Shown piece by piece: positions 62,450 through 64,000 of a stretch of DNA of 64,000 nucleotides; within the stretch, counting starts at the first letter, position 1; every line of letters begins with the position of its first letter. The stretch is taken from the NCBI GenBank assembly GCA_031373665.1, contig JANMMZ010000031.1, forward strand, positions 62,001 to 126,000. Direction: 5' to 3'. Source of the stretch: M3007 sp031373665. GTDB lineage: Bacteria; Bacteroidota; Bacteroidia; Chitinophagales; Saprospiraceae. The notes under the pieces were generated by a model that was not told the origin of the DNA, made no database searches, and saw nothing but the letters and a program-made list of their open reading frames with translations. A program made the translations under genes and the position numbers.

Positions 62450-64000
62450 CTAAGCATATTTCCGCCTACGCCGCCAATTAAAAAACCATCCAAATAACCC
62501 CAAGAACACCAAAGGCAATAGCATATTCAATAGTTGCCATTGTGTTTTTTCACTGCGGGTACGTACCGTATCAAGCAGTCGCAGTTTTACCTCTTTGGTT
62601 CGCGCTTCTATAACCCCATTGGGTTCTATCAAATACTCCAAAGTGTTGAGTAATAAGTCTTTATTGGCGTAAGTTTTCTTTTCATAGCGATTGAATCCCA
62701 AGGGATACCACTGTTTTTGGGTGCGATCGCGGATCAAATTGGAAGCTACATCGCCATCGCTGATCACGATCATACGGGTGGGTTGGCTTTGGGTCTGGTA
62801 AGCCACCCCTACCTGTTTGAGGCCGGCTTCCATTTCAGCAGAAACGCGGTTTTCAAATGCAGAGGGAAACACTCCTTCCAATAGCACCGCCACGATCTGG
62901 CTACCTTTGTCAAACTTGGTAGGGTCGGGATTGTATTTGACAATGTCAAAATTGACATCGGCTGGACTAAATTGCAAACGGCTGTACTTGCTACTGGTCA
63001 GCAACACCGTCTTTCGGAGTGCTGTCTTGGTGCGTAGGGTATCAATAGATGAACAAAACTTTAACTCCACTCGATCCAAGTTTTTCACCACAGGGTGCTT
63101 ACTAATGGGGCGTGCGGCTAGGTGATAGTACCAATTGAATAGGTCTAGTTGGGGGGCATTGCCCATTTGACCAACACTCAAGGCAATTTTGGTGCTTTCC
63201 ATATCCAAAATAAGGTCTGGTTGGATCCGTACCCCGTACTTAAACAGTATATCCTCCAGATTGAGGGTATAATCTTGAGGCACAAATCGGCCTGTACGCA
63301 CAGTGCTATCCAAATCTGCTCCCATTCGGTCAATCATCCAAAGGATACGACCCCCATTCATGGCAAATTGATCTATCTTAAACTTATCCTGTTCTGAAAA
63401 TGCACTGCGGGGCTTCGCCACAATAAGAGCAGCACAATCTTCGGGTTTGATCTGTACCACCGAATCCAAAGTGATCCGGTCAGTATCATAAAATTGACTT
63501 AGGCTCTGCGTCAGATCAGAAGTTTGGAGTTCATCCAATTCCCCGTGTCCACGGGTAAATAAAATTACAGATCGCTCTGGCGATAAGAGTTTTTTAATTC
63601 CATTGGCAAATTTATATTCCAATAAAGTCACTGAATTATTGATGACCTCTTCAGGATTGAGGCTGGCCGACTCATTTTCTAGTAATTTGACAATGACTTG
63701 GCGAGATCCAAAGTGAAGAATAGCCACTGGATAAAATAATTGCTGTGAAGTCTGACCCTGATCCGCTACGCGGAGATTCATGGGCATAATGCCCTGTTCA
63801 GCCAGTATCTTTTTGCGTTCATTGACCTCATCTATGCTGCCTTCAGAGGGGTTTTCAAACTGATAATCTATCAGCCCCGTTTCAGAGCGAAAGTCGTCCA
63901 GCAATTCGCGGGTAGCGGTTTGCAAACGCTTGAAACCCGCTGGAAACTCCCCATCCAACAGTACTTGTACATATACCCGATCCTTAATGCCGCGCAGCAA
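62450..64000 (-). CDS. gldG: Gliding-associated ABC substrate-binding component GldG (5' end beyond the window)
   Basis: 516 codons visible, truncated at the window edge: the N-terminal membrane helix expected in GldG is missing and the frame continues past 64000. Seen: VYVQVLLDGEFPAGFKRLQ, DYQFENPSEG, FTRGHGELDELQTSDL, GGRILWMIDRMGADLDS, VISDGDVASNLIRD and a C-terminal membrane helix with WFFNWRRRRKYA. GldG with GldA and GldF forms an ABC-type complex linked to gliding motility. gldF would be expected just outside to the right. Confidence 0.92.
   Translation of the reverse strand: MLRGIKDRVYVQVLLDGEFPAGFKRLQTATRELLDDFRSETGLIDYQFENPSEGSIDEVNERKKILAEQGIMPMNLRVADQGQTSQQLFYPVAILHFGSRQVIVKLLENESASLNPEEVINNSVTLLEYKFANGIKKLLSPERSVILFTRGHGELDELQTSDLTQSLSQFYDTDRITLDSVVQIKPEDCAALIVAKPRSAFSEQDKFKIDQFAMNGGRILWMIDRMGADLDSTVRTGRFVPQDYTLNLEDILFKYGVRIQPDLILDMESTKIALSVGQMGNAPQLDLFNWYYHLAARPISKHPVVKNLDRVELKFCSSIDTLRTKTALRKTVLLTSSKYSRLQFSPADVNFDIVKYNPDPTKFDKGSQIVAVLLEGVFPSAFENRVSAEMEAGLKQVGVAYQTQSQPTRMIVISDGDVASNLIRDRTQKQWYPLGFNRYEKKTYANKDLLLNTLEYLIEPNGVIEARTKEVKLRLLDTVRTRSEKTQWQLLNMLLPLVFLGLFGWFFNWRRRRKYA

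Overview
The window comes from a Bacteroidota chromosome, most likely a Saprospiria-type gliding or filamentous bacterium. The evidence is: type IX secretion (T9SS) C-terminal sorting domains of type A (Por-type) and type B (gliding-motility type), a PorP/SprF outer-membrane protein, a truncated gldG at the right edge, and primary promoters of the Bacteroidota type (TTG, about 20 nt, TAnnTTTG). I see no rRNA, tRNA, CRISPR array, transposase or integrase.

Layout. 0-3.8 kb: an exported M1 aminopeptidase, a methyltransferase and a small membrane protein, the latter two divergently transcribed from a symmetric promoter. 3.8-17.6 kb: one long leftward gene set of six genes, all without signal peptides: a 1330-residue propeller-like protein, a 124-residue protein, two Gly-Gly-X proteins, a pentapeptide-repeat protein, and a single-module type I PKS (KS-DH-KR-ACP) that has lost its acyltransferase and the DH catalytic histidine. 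17.9-28.4 kb: mostly housekeeping and exported genes (peroxiredoxin, rpiB, a beta-lactamase-fold lipoprotein, rlmH, corA, an M36 metalloprotease, an FKBP, a DUF937-OmpA protein), interrupted by a composite inverted-repeat region (18.9-19.55 kb) and by a free-standing promoter-to-terminator unit that may encode a small RNA (26.28-26.46 kb). 28.6-34.0 kb: accessory leftward genes, including a frameshifted T9SS cargo gene.

34.1-50.4 kb is a coherent surface/secretion locus: an ECF sigma factor and a TPR membrane protein, an exported papain-like protease, an outer-membrane barrel, an FnIII T9SS cargo protein, a CARDB protein, an SprB-repeat protein with a type B CTD, an exported caspase-family (C14) protein, PorP/SprF, an ABC half-transporter with degenerate ATPase motifs, and a P-loop protein. 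Six transcription units in this locus, including the sigma gene, are each preceded by the same bipartite element, GTAACA-N14-CGAT(A/G). I read this as the promoter of that sigma factor, and so as a self-contained autoregulated regulon.

50.4-53.7 kb: a lipoprotein hydrolase, an Asp-box lipoprotein and a membrane-bound winged-helix regulator. The last two genes share an upstream direct-repeat operator at identical distance from their -7 boxes. 53.8-64 kb: a B12-binding radical SAM protein translationally coupled to a 1.67k-residue type B adhesin, a DUF2007 protein, paaA, a small lipoprotein and gldG.

All functional statements come from reading the sequence by eye. Family names rest on recognised motifs, not on searches.
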